DNA from: Lonsdalea britannica | Lineage (GTDB): Bacteria; Pseudomonadota; Gammaproteobacteria; Enterobacterales; Enterobacteriaceae | Length of the DNA: 26,973 nucleotides | Direction of reading: 5' to 3' | Assembly: GCF_946477055.1 (NCBI RefSeq) | Contig: NZ_CAMKXG010000012.1 | Coordinates: 1 to 26,973, forward strand | Shown: positions 17,026 to 24,510 of the stretch, one piece after another | Numbering within the stretch: the first letter of the stretch is position 1 | Layout of the letters: every line of letters starts with the position of its first letter | Program-made: the position numbers and the translations under genes | The notes under the pieces: generated by a model | Seen by the model: the letters and a program-made list of their open reading frames with translations, nothing else | Databases searched by the model: none | Told to the model about the DNA's origin: nothing

Positions 17026-17373
17026 ATGCGAATTATTGTCTATGGCAGTTTACGACGCAAACAGGGAAATAGTCATTGGATGACCAATGCGCAATGGCTA
17101 GGCGACCATCAGCTCGAAGGTTATGAGCTGTATGATTTAGGTCACTATCCGGCGGCAGTGGCGGGTGAGGGGGCGGTCTACGGCGAAGTTTATCGCATTA
17201 GTTCCTCCATCCTGACCGAATTGGATGCTTTAAAACGAGACGGCGGCGAATATAAGCGCAAGCTGATATTTACCCCTTACGGCAGCGCCTGGATCTATCT
17301 TTATCAGCGCTCCGTGACCGGTCTGCGGCGCATCAGTAGCGGCGACTGGTCCAAACGCGACGAGGAAGCGTAA
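17026..17373 (+). CDS. ytfP: YtfP, gamma-glutamylcyclotransferase-like protein
   Basis: The 115-residue cytoplasmic protein has the GGCT/AIG2 fold. The substrate-loop motif YGSLR is at residues 6-10, followed by GNSHWM and, further on, GEVYRIS and LDALKRDGGEYKRK, which carries the conserved glutamate of the family (Glu73 or Glu79 region). It aligns with E. coli YtfP (113 residues) from end to end. Its physiological reaction is not established. The ATG is two bases after the tamB stop and has no good ribosome binding site of its own, so it depends on readthrough of ribosomes from tamB. It closes the tamA-tamB-ytfP operon. Confidence 0.92.
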   Translation: MRIIVYGSLRRKQGNSHWMTNAQWLGDHQLEGYELYDLGHYPAAVAGEGAVYGEVYRISSSILTELDALKRDGGEYKRKLIFTPYGSAWIYLYQRSVTGLRRISSGDWSKRDEEA

Positions 17374-17466
17374 CCGCTTTTCATCGTCCTCTCGGCCGCT
17401 CCGACGCCCGATGTCGGGGCAAGCATTGAAGCCGGGAACATCGTTTTTCAGTCTGCATCTTTAAAT

Positions 17467-17496
17467 AAAAAACACCGCCCGTTGCGGTGTTTTTTT
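17467..17496. terminator. Intrinsic terminator after ytfP, bidirectional
   Basis: AACACCGC (17471-17478) pairs with GCGGTGTT (17484-17491) around a 5-base loop, with A-run before and seven T after. It ends the tam operon and could also catch readthrough from ppa. Confidence 0.93.
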
Positions 17497-17607
17497 ATGC
17501 CTGTCGTCAGCGGATTTCTCCCTGTATTAGCGCAAAACAGCGCGCAGACAACGGCCTGCGAATGTTATCGCGCAAGGGATGTTGGAGGGAGCCGCCGGTG
17601 GACGTCA

Positions 17608-17648
17608 GAAACGACAAGGGGGCTGAGCCGTTAAGCTCAGCCCCCTTG
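17608..17648 (-). terminator. Stem-loop downstream of ppa, probable terminator
   Basis: A perfect 14-base stem (17615-17628 with 17635-17648) around the 6-base loop CGTTAA is the strongest hairpin in the window. On the minus strand it is followed by TCGTTTCT, a broken T-run, so it may act partly as a terminator and partly as a 3' end stabiliser of the abundant ppa message. Confidence 0.7.
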
Positions 17649-17705
17649 CAGGGTCAGGTGATGCGCGGTCAGGAACGTCTTCCCGCTACGCCGTCACCAT
17701 GAGGA

Positions 17706-18236
17706 TTACTTGTTTTTGGCGCGTTCGAAAGAAGCAACGATTTCCGCTTTAGCCGCTTCTGCGTTGTCCCAGCCTTCCACTTTCACCCATTTGCCTTTTT
17801 CCAGATCTTTGTAGTGCTCAAAGAAATGGCCGATCTGCGCACGCAGCAGTTCAGGCAGGTCGTTCACATCCTGAATGTGCTCGTACTCTTTGCTCAGTTT
17901 GCTGTGCGGTACGGCAACCACTTTGGCATCTTCACCGGATTCGTCGGTCATTTTCAGTACGCCGACCGGACGGCAACGGATCACAGAACCCGGCTGCAGC
18001 GGGAACGGGGTCGGAACCAGTACGTCGACCGGATCACCGTCCAGCGACAGGGTGTGGTTGATGTAACCGTAGTTGCACGGATAGAACATCGCCGTAGACA
18101 TGAAGCGGTCAACAAACAGCGCGCCGCTTTCTTTATCTACTTCGTATTTGATGGGATCGGAATTCGCGGGAATTTCGATGACTACATAAATATCTTCCGG
18201 AAGCGATTTGCCTGCCGGCACCGTATTCAAGCTCAT
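17706..18236 (-). CDS. ppa: Inorganic pyrophosphatase Ppa
   Basis: This is an essential cytoplasmic enzyme that splits pyrophosphate to two phosphates, pulling nucleic-acid and protein synthesis forward. At 176 residues it has the length of E. coli Ppa and is nearly identical to it. Metal and phosphate ligands are present: Lys30, Arg44, Tyr56 region, the DGDPVDVLV signature (Asp66, Asp68, Asp71), and DESGEDAK carrying the next acidic cluster. The ATG at 18236 ([10 protein letters not shown]) follows AAGGAAA about six bases upstream; seven further codons upstream are open but not supported. It is a single-gene unit, divergent from the chemoreceptor gene. Confidence 0.97.
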   Translation of the reverse strand: MSLNTVPAGKSLPEDIYVVIEIPANSDPIKYEVDKESGALFVDRFMSTAMFYPCNYGYINHTLSLDGDPVDVLVPTPFPLQPGSVIRCRPVGVLKMTDESGEDAKVVAVPHSKLSKEYEHIQDVNDLPELLRAQIGHFFEHYKDLEKGKWVKVEGWDNAEAAKAEIVASFERAKNK

Positions 18237-18278
18237 GTCGGTTTCCTTCTCTTTCAAACCAGAAATGGAGTGGCGGTC

Positions 18279-18284
18279 ATTATA
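18279..18284 (-). promoter_or_regulatory. -10 element of the ppa promoter
   Basis: On the minus strand GGCTATAATG contains a perfect TATAAT at 18284-18279. The -35 is poor. The start would be near 18272, giving a leader of about 36 bases. Confidence 0.55.
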
Positions 18285-18373
18285 GCCAACTCGTCGTGAA
18301 AGTCGCGGTTTTTAGCAGTGCGGACGCCGGTTCGACGCGTCGCAGGGCCGGGACGGCTCCCGCTGGGACTTAC

Positions 18374-18408
18374 GTTATGGCGGTGGTTACTAGCAAGCTA
18401 ACCATAAC
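18374..18408. repeat. Nested dyad in the ppa-chemoreceptor spacer
   Basis: GGTTA (18385-18389) and TAACC (18399-18403) form an inner inverted repeat; GTTAT (18374-18378) and ATAAC (18404-18408) form an outer one, offset by six unpaired bases on the left. It lies beside an AT-rich stretch. It could bind a regulator; no T-run follows. Confidence 0.35.
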
Positions 18409-18429
18409 CAATATAATAATTAATTTAAT

Positions 18430-18456
18430 TGAAGAGTAAGGGTGATGATCCGATAA
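18430..18456 (+). promoter_or_regulatory. Candidate sigma-28 (FliA) promoter of the chemoreceptor gene
   Basis: TCCGATAA (18449-18456) matches seven of eight bases of the FliA -10 consensus GCCGATAA. Eleven bases upstream is TGAAGAGT (18430-18437), which matches five of eight of TAAAGTTT. The spacing is exactly that of FliA promoters, and the gene downstream is a chemoreceptor, as expected for this regulon. The start would be near 18463. Confidence 0.5.
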
Positions 18457-18527
18457 GAGAGGGGCTTCTTTAATGAGATTTATCTATTTTTTATGGCTTT
18501 TTCATTAAGTTAAGAGGGATTTTTTGG

Positions 18528-20114
18528 ATGTTGAAAAATATCACGGTGAAGTCGAGCCTGATTGTATTGCTGAGCGTCATGGTACTGCTGCTGCTTCTGG
18601 TCAGCGGTATCGGGGCCAATGCCATCAGCCAGGGAAATACGTCATTAAGCTCGATCGATAAAATACAGGGGAAGGAGCTGGGGACGCTGGCGGCGAGCTA
18701 TACGGCGACGCTGCGAGCCCGCACCACCGCCTATCAGGCCGCGCGGCAGTTGGATGAGGGCAACGTCACCCGGGCGAAGGAAACGCTGTCACGCGTTGAA
18801 AGTTATCTGGACCGTTCTCGTAAGGACATGGATGAGTTTCTGGCGTACGGCACGGTGACCGCCAAAGGCGCAATCCTGGCCGAGCAGATCAAAACCAGCT
18901 ACGAAAGCTACCTCAATAAGGGCATCGCCCCGATGATGGAAGCGTTGAAAAAAGGCGATACCGTCGAGTTCTACAAAATCACACAAGACGTTGTCGTGCC
19001 TTATAGCATGGCGATGGATAAAGCCATCAACGACTTCCGCGTTTTCGCCATCATGGTGGGAGACAACCTGCTGACCAAAGCCGAAGAGCTGGCGTTAAGC
19101 CGTCTCTCGATTATCGGCCTGTCCTGCGTACTGACGCTACTGCTGTCCGGCGCGGCGTGGGTTGTGATCAAGCGTCTGATTTTGCAACCGTTGGATCGCT
19201 CCGTTCATCAGTTGGAAGTCATTGCTGGCGGCGACCTGTCCCAGCATATTGAGGACGGCGGCAAGAACGAAATTGGCCGTCTGATTCAGGCGATGAAGAC
19301 GATGCAGGATGCGCTGGCGACCGCCGTCGGGCGTGTGCGTGATGCGGGGAGTCAGATTGAAGTCGGCACGCGAGAGCTGTCCGCTGGCAACATCAATCTG
19401 GCCGCTCGTACCGAAGAGTCTGCGGCGTCGCTGGAACAGACCGCGGCCAGCATGGAGCAGCTGTCCTCTACGGTGAAACTGAATGCGGAAAGCGCCGATC
19501 AGGCGTATCAGCTGTCGCAGAATGTGGCCACTATCGCGGACAAGGGCAGCGACGCCGTTCGTCGGATGCTGGAAAAAATGGAGCTGATCTCGACAAGTAC
19601 GGCGAGCGTGGCGGATATCCTGGCCATGATCGACGGCATCGCTTTCCAGACCAACATTCTGGCGCTGAACGCGGCGGTTGAAGCGGCGCGCGCAGGCGAG
19701 CAGGGACGCGGCTTCGCCGTGGTTGCCGGAGAGGTCCGCAGTCTGGCTCAGCGCAGTGCGCAGTCTGCCAAAGAGATCAAAACGTTGCTGGAAGACTCGC
19801 AGGTCCAGGTGCGCGAAGGTACGGAGATCGCGCAGGTCGCTGGCGAAACCATGAAGGACGTTTCGTCCGCCGTGGTGCAGGTGACGACGCTGATGGGCGA
19901 GATTTCCACCGCGACCCGCGAGCAGAGCAACGGCATCGATCAGGTCAATACCGCCGTGTCGCAGATGGACAGCGTGGCGCAGCAGAATGCCTCGTTGGTC
20001 GAAGAGTCGGCTTCGGCGACACGTTCGCTGGAAGAGCAGGCGATTGAACTGGCGGCCAGTATGGAACTGTTTAAGCTGGACAATGAACCGCTGGCTGCGA
20101 TTGGCCGCAGCTAA
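18528..20114 (+). CDS. Methyl-accepting chemotaxis protein (TarH-type sensor)
   Basis: This is a 528-residue membrane chemoreceptor. TM1 spans about residues 10-31, a periplasmic four-helix-bundle sensor about 32-190, TM2 about 193-214, HAMP about 213-267, then the cytoplasmic signalling coiled coil. The hairpin tip that binds CheA and Che[21 protein letters not shown], starts at Phe373 and is perfectly conserved. Methylation-site helices include [19 protein letters not shown]. The C-terminus ends [16 protein letters not shown] and lacks the NWETF-type pentapeptide that tethers CheR and CheB in Tar and Tsr, so adaptation may need other receptors. The ligand cannot be predicted. The ATG follows AGAGGG by nine bases. 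It is a lone gene between two conserved housekeeping blocks. Confidence 0.93.
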   Translation: MLKNITVKSSLIVLLSVMVLLLLLVSGIGANAISQGNTSLSSIDKIQGKELGTLAASYTATLRARTTAYQAARQLDEGNVTRAKETLSRVESYLDRSRKDMDEFLAYGTVTAKGAILAEQIKTSYESYLNKGIAPMMEALKKGDTVEFYKITQDVVVPYSMAMDKAINDFRVFAIMVGDNLLTKAEELALSRLSIIGLSCVLTLLLSGAAWVVIKRLILQPLDRSVHQLEVIAGGDLSQHIEDGGKNEIGRLIQAMKTMQDALATAVGRVRDAGSQIEVGTRELSAGNINLAARTEESAASLEQTAASMEQLSSTVKLNAESADQAYQLSQNVATIADKGSDAVRRMLEKMELISTSTASVADILAMIDGIAFQTNILALNAAVEAARAGEQGRGFAVVAGEVRSLAQRSAQSAKEIKTLLEDSQVQVREGTEIAQVAGETMKDVSSAVVQVTTLMGEISTATREQSNGIDQVNTAVSQMDSVAQQNASLVEESASATRSLEEQAIELAASMELFKLDNEPLAAIGRS

Positions 20115-20132
20115 ACGAGAGTAAGAGAGTAA

Positions 20133-20157
20133 CGCGGCGCTGCGAATCAGCGGCGTC
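20133..20157. terminator. Weak stem-loop between chemoreceptor gene and plsY
   Basis: CGCTG (20138-20142) pairs with CAGCG (20148-20152) around CGAAT, with a few more pairs beyond a mismatch. There is no T-run on either strand. It is the only candidate for ending these two convergent genes in the 62-base gap. Confidence 0.25.
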
Positions 20158-20176
20158 GTAAATCACGCGATGCGGG

Positions 20177-20800
20177 TTATTTCTGTTCGGAGGATGAGGA
20201 GGAGTTCCTGCGTCGCTTTTTCCAGATTTTCGTTTCCTGACCGCGCCACAGACGCTGAATATTATCGTGGTGACGGACCAGAATCAGGCAAGACAGCATG
20301 GCGACCGGAAAGGTCAATTGCGGTTTAAACCACCAGACGTAAAACGGCGCGATCAGCGCGCTCACAATAGCGCCCAGCGACGAATACCCGCTCAGCAGCA
20401 CGGTCAACAGCCAGGTCCCCGTCATCAATCCCGTTAAATCCCAACCGATAGGTGCGATAGCGCCGAATGCTGTCGCGACCCCTTTACCGCCGTGAAAGCG
20501 AAAGAACAGGGGATAGATGTGGCCGAGACAGGCGGCGATGGCGATGAGACCGAGGTAAAACGGCGTCACGCCAACTTCATAAGCGCCCCAAACGGGCAGC
20601 ATCCCCTTCAGGATATCGAAGATAAGAACGGCCGCGGCCGCGCCTTTACCGCCGACGCGCAACACGTTAGTGGCTCCGGGGTTTCCCGAACCGTTTTCGC
20701 GTGGGTTTGGCAATCCCGCGATCCTACAGACCAGAATCGCACTGGAAATCGAGCCGCACAGGTACGCGAGGATAATCATTCCCAGCGCGGTAGCACTCAT
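20177..20800 (-). CDS. plsY: Acyl-phosphate:glycerol-3-phosphate acyltransferase PlsY
   Basis: PlsY (old name YgiH) transfers an acyl chain from acyl-phosphate, made by PlsX, to glycerol 3-phosphate, giving lysophosphatidate, the first step of phospholipid synthesis. It is a 207-residue inner-membrane protein with five membrane helices. The conserved GSGNPGATN loop (residues 37-45), [11 protein letters not shown] and the GYSSLGAI segment are all present. The C-terminal tail is basic, then Ser-rich (a run of five Ser), differing from E. coli. The ATG at 20800 (MSATALGM) matches the E. coli start; a further 30 codons upstream are open but run through the divergent promoter region to folB. No strong ribosome binding site is visible. 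Confidence 0.95.
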   Translation of the reverse strand: MSATALGMIILAYLCGSISSAILVCRIAGLPNPRENGSGNPGATNVLRVGGKGAAAAVLIFDILKGMLPVWGAYEVGVTPFYLGLIAIAACLGHIYPLFFRFHGGKGVATAFGAIAPIGWDLTGLMTGTWLLTVLLSGYSSLGAIVSALIAPFYVWWFKPQLTFPVAMLSCLILVRHHDNIQRLWRGQETKIWKKRRRNSSSSSEQK

Positions 20801-20907
20801 AGTATGCGTCCGTCTAATAAAGGTCGTTTTAATATTAGCATCCAAGGATAATACGCATATTCGGCCGGAAGTGGTATCCGGCAGCCGCAAAAACAGAGGG
20901 TAAGGTA

Positions 20908-21261
20908 ATGGATATCGTATTTATCGAAGAACTTAGCGTGATTACCACGATCGGCGTTTACGACTGGGAACAGACCATCCAGCAAAAGCTGGTGTTCGAT
21001 ATTGAAATGGGATGGGACAACCGTGCCGCCGCCGCCAGCGATGATGTCAAAGATTGTCTAAGCTATGCGGATGTCAGCGAGGCAGTGATCGCGCTCGTCT
21101 CCACACAGCGGTTTGCGCTGGTTGAACGTGTGGCCGAAGACGTGGTCCAAATGCTGATGAAACGATTCGGGATACCTTGGATGCGTCTCAAAGTCAGCAA
21201 ACCGGGTGCAGTCGCTCAGGCTCGTGCGGTCGGCGTAGTGATCGAGCGGGGAATGAGATAA
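20908..21261 (+). CDS. folB: Dihydroneopterin aldolase FolB
   Basis: FolB converts 7,8-dihydroneopterin to 6-hydroxymethyl-7,8-dihydropterin and glycolaldehyde in folate synthesis, and also epimerises the substrate. The 117 residues start [21 protein letters not shown], as in E. coli. Catalytic Lys98 in KVSKPGAV and Tyr53/Glu21 region residues are present. The C-terminus is about five residues shorter than E. coli FolB. The 107-base spacer to the divergent plsY must hold promoters for both genes; I could not fix them. GAGGGTAAGG lies just upstream of the ATG. An intrinsic terminator follows 80 bases after the stop. Confidence 0.95.
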   Translation: MDIVFIEELSVITTIGVYDWEQTIQQKLVFDIEMGWDNRAAAASDDVKDCLSYADVSEAVIALVSTQRFALVERVAEDVVQMLMKRFGIPWMRLKVSKPGAVAQARAVGVVIERGMR

Positions 21262-21339
21262 TTCCGTTATGCAATGATTAGAGACCCTTCCTAAGGTCAT
21301 TAGCCCGTAATCTGATTATTTTAATGTCGTTTCATATGC

Positions 21340-21370
21340 AGCGGCTCGCGTGCAGCGAGGCCGCTTTTTT
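21340..21370 (+). terminator. Intrinsic terminator between folB and uppP
   Basis: AGCGGCTCGC (21340-21349) pairs with GCGA and GCCGCT (21355-21358, 21360-21365), with one bulged G, around GTGCA. Six T follow (21365-21370). It ends folB but lies only 31 bases before uppP. Either uppP has a promoter overlapping this site or it is served by partial readthrough. Confidence 0.85.
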
Positions 21371-21401
21371 ATGGTTACGGTTTGATGGAGCTGAACAGGT
21401 A

Positions 21402-22223
21402 ATGACAGATTCATACACGTTGCTGGTGGCGTTTATCCTTGGGATCGTCGAGGGGCTGACGGAGTTTTTACCCGTCTCGTCGACTGGACATATGATCCTT
21501 GTCGGTCATTGGTTGGGATTTGAGAACGATCTGTCGAAAACCTTTGAGGTGGTGATTCAGCTGGGGTCTATCCTGGCGGTGGTCGTCGTGTTCTGGCGGC
21601 GTATGTTTGGCCTGATTGGCATTCATTTCGGTCGCGAACCCCATGATGGCGTCAAGCCCACCGGGCGTTTGACGCTGGTGCATATCTTGTTGGGCATGGG
21701 GCCCGCGGTGGTGTTGGGGATGTTGTTCCATGACGCCATCAAAACGCTGTTCAACCCGCAGATGGTGGCATGGGCGCTGATCGCCGGCGGTATTTTGCTG
21801 CTGATTGCCGAGAAATGGCGTCCTAAAACTCCGCGTGCGGAAGGGCTGGATGATATTACCTATCGTCAGGCGTTCTACATCGGGTGTTTTCAGTGTCTGG
21901 CGCTCTGGCCGGGATTTTCCCGTTCCGGCGCGACGATCTCCGGCGGGATGTTGACGGGCGTGAGCCGATTTGCGGCGTCCGAGTTTTCCTTCATCCTGGC
22001 GGTGCCGATGATGCTGGGAGCCAGCGGGTTGGATTTGTACAAGAACTGGCACCTGATGAGCCTGTCAGCGCTGCCGATGTTCGCCATCGGCTTCATCACC
22101 GCGTTTGTGGTTGCGATGATCGCGATTAAAACGTTCCTGGCGGTCATCAAACGGATGTCGTTCGTGCCTTTCGCCATTTACCGCTTCATCGTCGGCGCAG
22201 TGGTGTATGTGATCTTCATGTAA
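21402..22223 (+). CDS. uppP: Undecaprenyl-diphosphatase UppP (BacA)
   Basis: UppP dephosphorylates undecaprenyl diphosphate on the periplasmic side so that the lipid carrier can return to peptidoglycan and O-antigen synthesis; extra copies give bacitracin resistance. The 273 residues equal the E. coli length. Two family motifs are complete: [14 protein letters not shown] (Glu17, Glu21, His30) and [10 protein letters not shown] with the essential arginine. About eight hydrophobic segments are seen. The ATG at 21402 (MTDSYTLL) is preferred; 26 codons upstream are open but cross the folB terminator. It ends before a strong bidirectional terminator shared with cca. Confidence 0.95.
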   Translation: MTDSYTLLVAFILGIVEGLTEFLPVSSTGHMILVGHWLGFENDLSKTFEVVIQLGSILAVVVVFWRRMFGLIGIHFGREPHDGVKPTGRLTLVHILLGMGPAVVLGMLFHDAIKTLFNPQMVAWALIAGGILLLIAEKWRPKTPRAEGLDDITYRQAFYIGCFQCLALWPGFSRSGATISGGMLTGVSRFAASEFSFILAVPMMLGASGLDLYKNWHLMSLSALPMFAIGFITAFVVAMIAIKTFLAVIKRMSFVPFAIYRFIVGAVVYVIFM

Positions 22224-22270
22224 CGAGGTGGGGGGGAGTTTCCCCGCTGGACGGCTTTAACTGTGGTGTT

Positions 22271-22321
22271 AAAAACGGCCTTTCCCCTGCGGCAGTGCGT
22301 TAGGGAAAGGCCGTTTTTTTT
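22271..22321. terminator. Bidirectional terminator between uppP and cca
   Basis: AACGGCCTTTCCC (22274-22286) pairs perfectly with GGGAAAGGCCGTT (22303-22315) around a 16-base loop, with A-run before and eight T after. The T-run (22314-22321) includes two bases of the cca stop codon. Confidence 0.93.
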
Positions 22322-23555
22322 AGTCAGCGCTCTGCTGGCTGTCTTTCCAATCCTGCAAGGCGCGGCGACGACGCCAGTGCAGTTCGTCGCGGATCGCCAC
22401 GTTGCGGAATCCATCGGCCACGACCTGCGCGCTGGTTACGCTGCTGGCGACCTTGAAGGCTTCGCGCAGATAGTCGCCCTGCGGATAAGGCTTGTGTTCA
22501 AAGCCGGTTCGCCCGCGCGCGTCGGCCTCGCTGGTCAGAATCAGCTGCTCCAGACGATGCGGCTTGCGCCAGACGTCGATGCTGTCGAACAGCTTCAACA
22601 GGGTTTTGGGTTGCAAGATAGGCGCGGTATGCAGCAGATCGTGGTATTCCGCCACCAGCTTCGCCAAATCGCGTATCTGGTTAGGGATCCGCAGGCGCTG
22701 GCACATCGCTTCAATCAGCTTGATGCCCGCAGGACCGTGTCCGTGGTGACGCGGCCACAGCGACGGCGGCGTCAGGCCTTTGCCGACGTCGTGGCACAGT
22801 GAGGCGAATCGAACATCGATCTCCGGACTGAGCTGCGCCGCGATGGCCAGCGTCATCATGACATGAATGCCGGTGTCGATTTCGGGGTGCCATTGGGCTG
22901 GTGCGGGAACGCCGAACAGATTGTCGATTTCTGGGAACAACACCTGCAGCGCGCCGCAGTCCCGCAGCCGCTCAAAATAGACCTGCGGCGAGTTCGAATT
23001 CAGCGCCTTTTCGGTCTCTTTCCAAACGCGTTCCGGCGTCAGACTGTTGAGTTCGCCGCTGTCCACCATCTGACGCATCAGCGCCAGCGTTTCCGGCGCA
23101 ATCGTAAAGCCGAGATGGGCGTAGCGGGCGGCGAATCGCGCGACGCGCAACACCCGCAGCGGATCTTCGCCGAAGGCATCGGAAACGTGGCGTAGCTGTT
23201 TTGAGGCGAGATCGCGTTGGCCGCCGTAAGGATCGATCAGGCTGCCGTCTTCATCTTGCGCGATGGCATTGATGGTCAGATCGCGGCGCAGGAGATCGTC
23301 TTCCAGCGTCACGTCCGGACTGGCGTTGCAGACAAAACCGGTATAACCCTGCCCGGATTTACGTTCCGTTCGGGCCAGGGCGTACTCTTCGCGGCTGGTG
23401 GGATGCAGGAAGACGGGGAAATCCCTGCCAACCTGCTGATAGCCGAGTTTTAACAGTGCTTCGGGCGTGGCGCCGACCACTACCCAGTCGCGCTCGGTGA
23501 CGGGTTGATGCAATAAACCATCGCGCACGGCGCCACCCACAAGGTAAATCTTCAA
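22320..23555 (-). CDS. cca: tRNA CCA-adding enzyme Cca with HD domain
   Basis: This multifunctional enzyme adds or repairs the 3' CCA end of tRNA; the C-terminal HD domain has phosphatase and phosphodiesterase activity in E. coli. It has 411 residues from a TTG start at 23555-23553, preceded six bases upstream by AGGAG and giving [12 protein letters not shown] exactly as in E. coli. A TTG two codons earlier touches the ribosome binding site. Nucleotidyltransferase motifs are GGAVRD (7-12), Glu21-Arg-Asp23 (E. coli has Asp21; both acids occur in the family), RRDLTINA, and [15 protein letters not shown]. The HD motif is in CHDVGKG. It probably shares a transcript with ygiM, 91 bases upstream. 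Confidence 0.95.
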   Translation of the reverse strand: MKIYLVGGAVRDGLLHQPVTERDWVVVGATPEALLKLGYQQVGRDFPVFLHPTSREEYALARTERKSGQGYTGFVCNASPDVTLEDDLLRRDLTINAIAQDEDGSLIDPYGGQRDLASKQLRHVSDAFGEDPLRVLRVARFAARYAHLGFTIAPETLALMRQMVDSGELNSLTPERVWKETEKALNSNSPQVYFERLRDCGALQVLFPEIDNLFGVPAPAQWHPEIDTGIHVMMTLAIAAQLSPEIDVRFASLCHDVGKGLTPPSLWPRHHGHGPAGIKLIEAMCQRLRIPNQIRDLAKLVAEYHDLLHTAPILQPKTLLKLFDSIDVWRKPHRLEQLILTSEADARGRTGFEHKPYPQGDYLREAFKVASSVTSAQVVADGFRNVAIRDELHWRRRRALQDWKDSQQSAD

Positions 23556-23646
23556 ACCCAACTCCTGAATCTACGGTTTCTTAATGACTATGGCTCACTA
23601 TAACCTTTATTGATGTTCAGTGCCGGGTTTGACGACGGGCAACGAG

Positions 23647-24267
23647 TTAGCCCATCCAGCGATCGTTTTTCTTGCGGCGCGGGATCAGATGCGGCAACAC
23701 CAGCCCCAACAGCAGACCCGCGCCAGCCACGCCGCCGCCGTACATAAACCATTGCAGGATTAAAGTGCGCTGTTTGTCATCCAGCTGCACGTTGGCGGCA
23801 TTGACCTTCTTCTGCGCGACGACAAGCTGATTTTTCAGATCCTGATTTTCTCGCTGCAGGCCGGTGATCACGTTATCGCTGGCGGCGACCTTCTGCTGCA
23901 TATCGGCGGTACGCTGGTTCCAGCTCTGGTCGATGTTGGTCAGCTTGTCGGTCAGGACTTTCACCTGATTCTCCAGATCCGGCACGCGGGTGCGCAGGCT
24001 GGGCGTCTGGCTCAGCTGATCGAGCGGGATCCAGCTGGCGCGGCCTTTGCTGTCACGGATCTGGGCATAGCCCGCCCCTTCGTTGACTTCAACGACGGAG
24101 ACTTCTTCACCGGCTTTCAGCGTGCCGACAATACGGTATTGGTTGCCCGGCCCGCTGTGGATATAGGTGATAAGTTCATCGGAGATATAGCGTTTTTCTT
24201 CCGCATGGGCCCCAAAGGTGACGGCAAGGCCAACGAGGCCAGCAATAATAAAGCGTAATTTCTGCAT
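23647..24267 (-). CDS. ygiM: YgiM, membrane-anchored SH3-domain protein
   Basis: The protein has 206 residues, the same as E. coli YgiM. Residues 1-22 are a signal peptide, cut after Ala-His-Ala. A bacterial SH3 domain (about 24-90; YIHSGPGNQYRIVGTL) is followed by a coiled coil (about 95-165; LENQVKVLTDKL, LQRENQDLKNQL) and a C-terminal membrane helix (about 172-192) with a basic end, RRKKNDRWMG. The SH3 domain and coil should thus lie in the periplasm, held at the inner membrane. Its function is not established; SH3 domains of this kind often touch peptidoglycan. It lies upstream of cca on the same strand, an arrangement shared with E. coli. Confidence 0.92.
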   Translation of the reverse strand: MQKLRFIIAGLVGLAVTFGAHAEEKRYISDELITYIHSGPGNQYRIVGTLKAGEEVSVVEVNEGAGYAQIRDSKGRASWIPLDQLSQTPSLRTRVPDLENQVKVLTDKLTNIDQSWNQRTADMQQKVAASDNVITGLQRENQDLKNQLVVAQKKVNAANVQLDDKQRTLILQWFMYGGGVAGAGLLLGLVLPHLIPRRKKNDRWMG

Positions 24268-24510
24268 AAGATCATCAGGTTGCGTGAATGAATGTGAAAT
24301 ATTCGTCGGATAAGTCTGACGACGAGGGTGACAAACCTAAATGGGAACTGTCTTACTCTTGTTTGTCAGCGCGAAGACGCAGGATAACCGATGATGGCGG
24401 TGGCCGCACGTCTGGCGCATGCAGCGGCGTGGGGATGGCAACGGTGGCAAGGTAGCGTAAAATGTTATTTACTGACGAGATTCCCGCAGCATCCGGTGTA
24501 GCTAACGATT
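24268..24510. other. Divergent spacer between ygiM and ygiF
   Basis: The 243-base region holds a hairpin, TCGTCGGA (24303-24310) with TCTGACGA (24315-24322, one G-T pair), and weak promoter-like elements: TTGTCA on the minus strand (24334-24329) for ygiM and TAAAAT (24458-24463) on the plus strand for ygiF. No small gene is evident. Confidence 0.4.

Larger units (their letters stand above)
17374..17705. other. Convergent spacer between ytfP and ppa
   Basis: The 332-base spacer holds two terminators, described separately, and a small hairpin (CCGAC 17401-17405 with GTCGG 17413-17417). Between the terminators (about 17500-17610) I see nothing coding. An open frame at 17487-17702 starts inside a terminator and is not a gene. 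Confidence 0.55.

Noticed and set aside
17487..17702. Plus-strand open frame between ytfP and ppa
   Set aside because: Its start lies within the T-run of a terminator and it spans the ppa terminator stem.
18237..18527. Attachment site or mobile-element end beside the chemoreceptor gene
   Set aside because: No integrase, tRNA gene, or matching direct repeats flanking 18300-20176 were seen.
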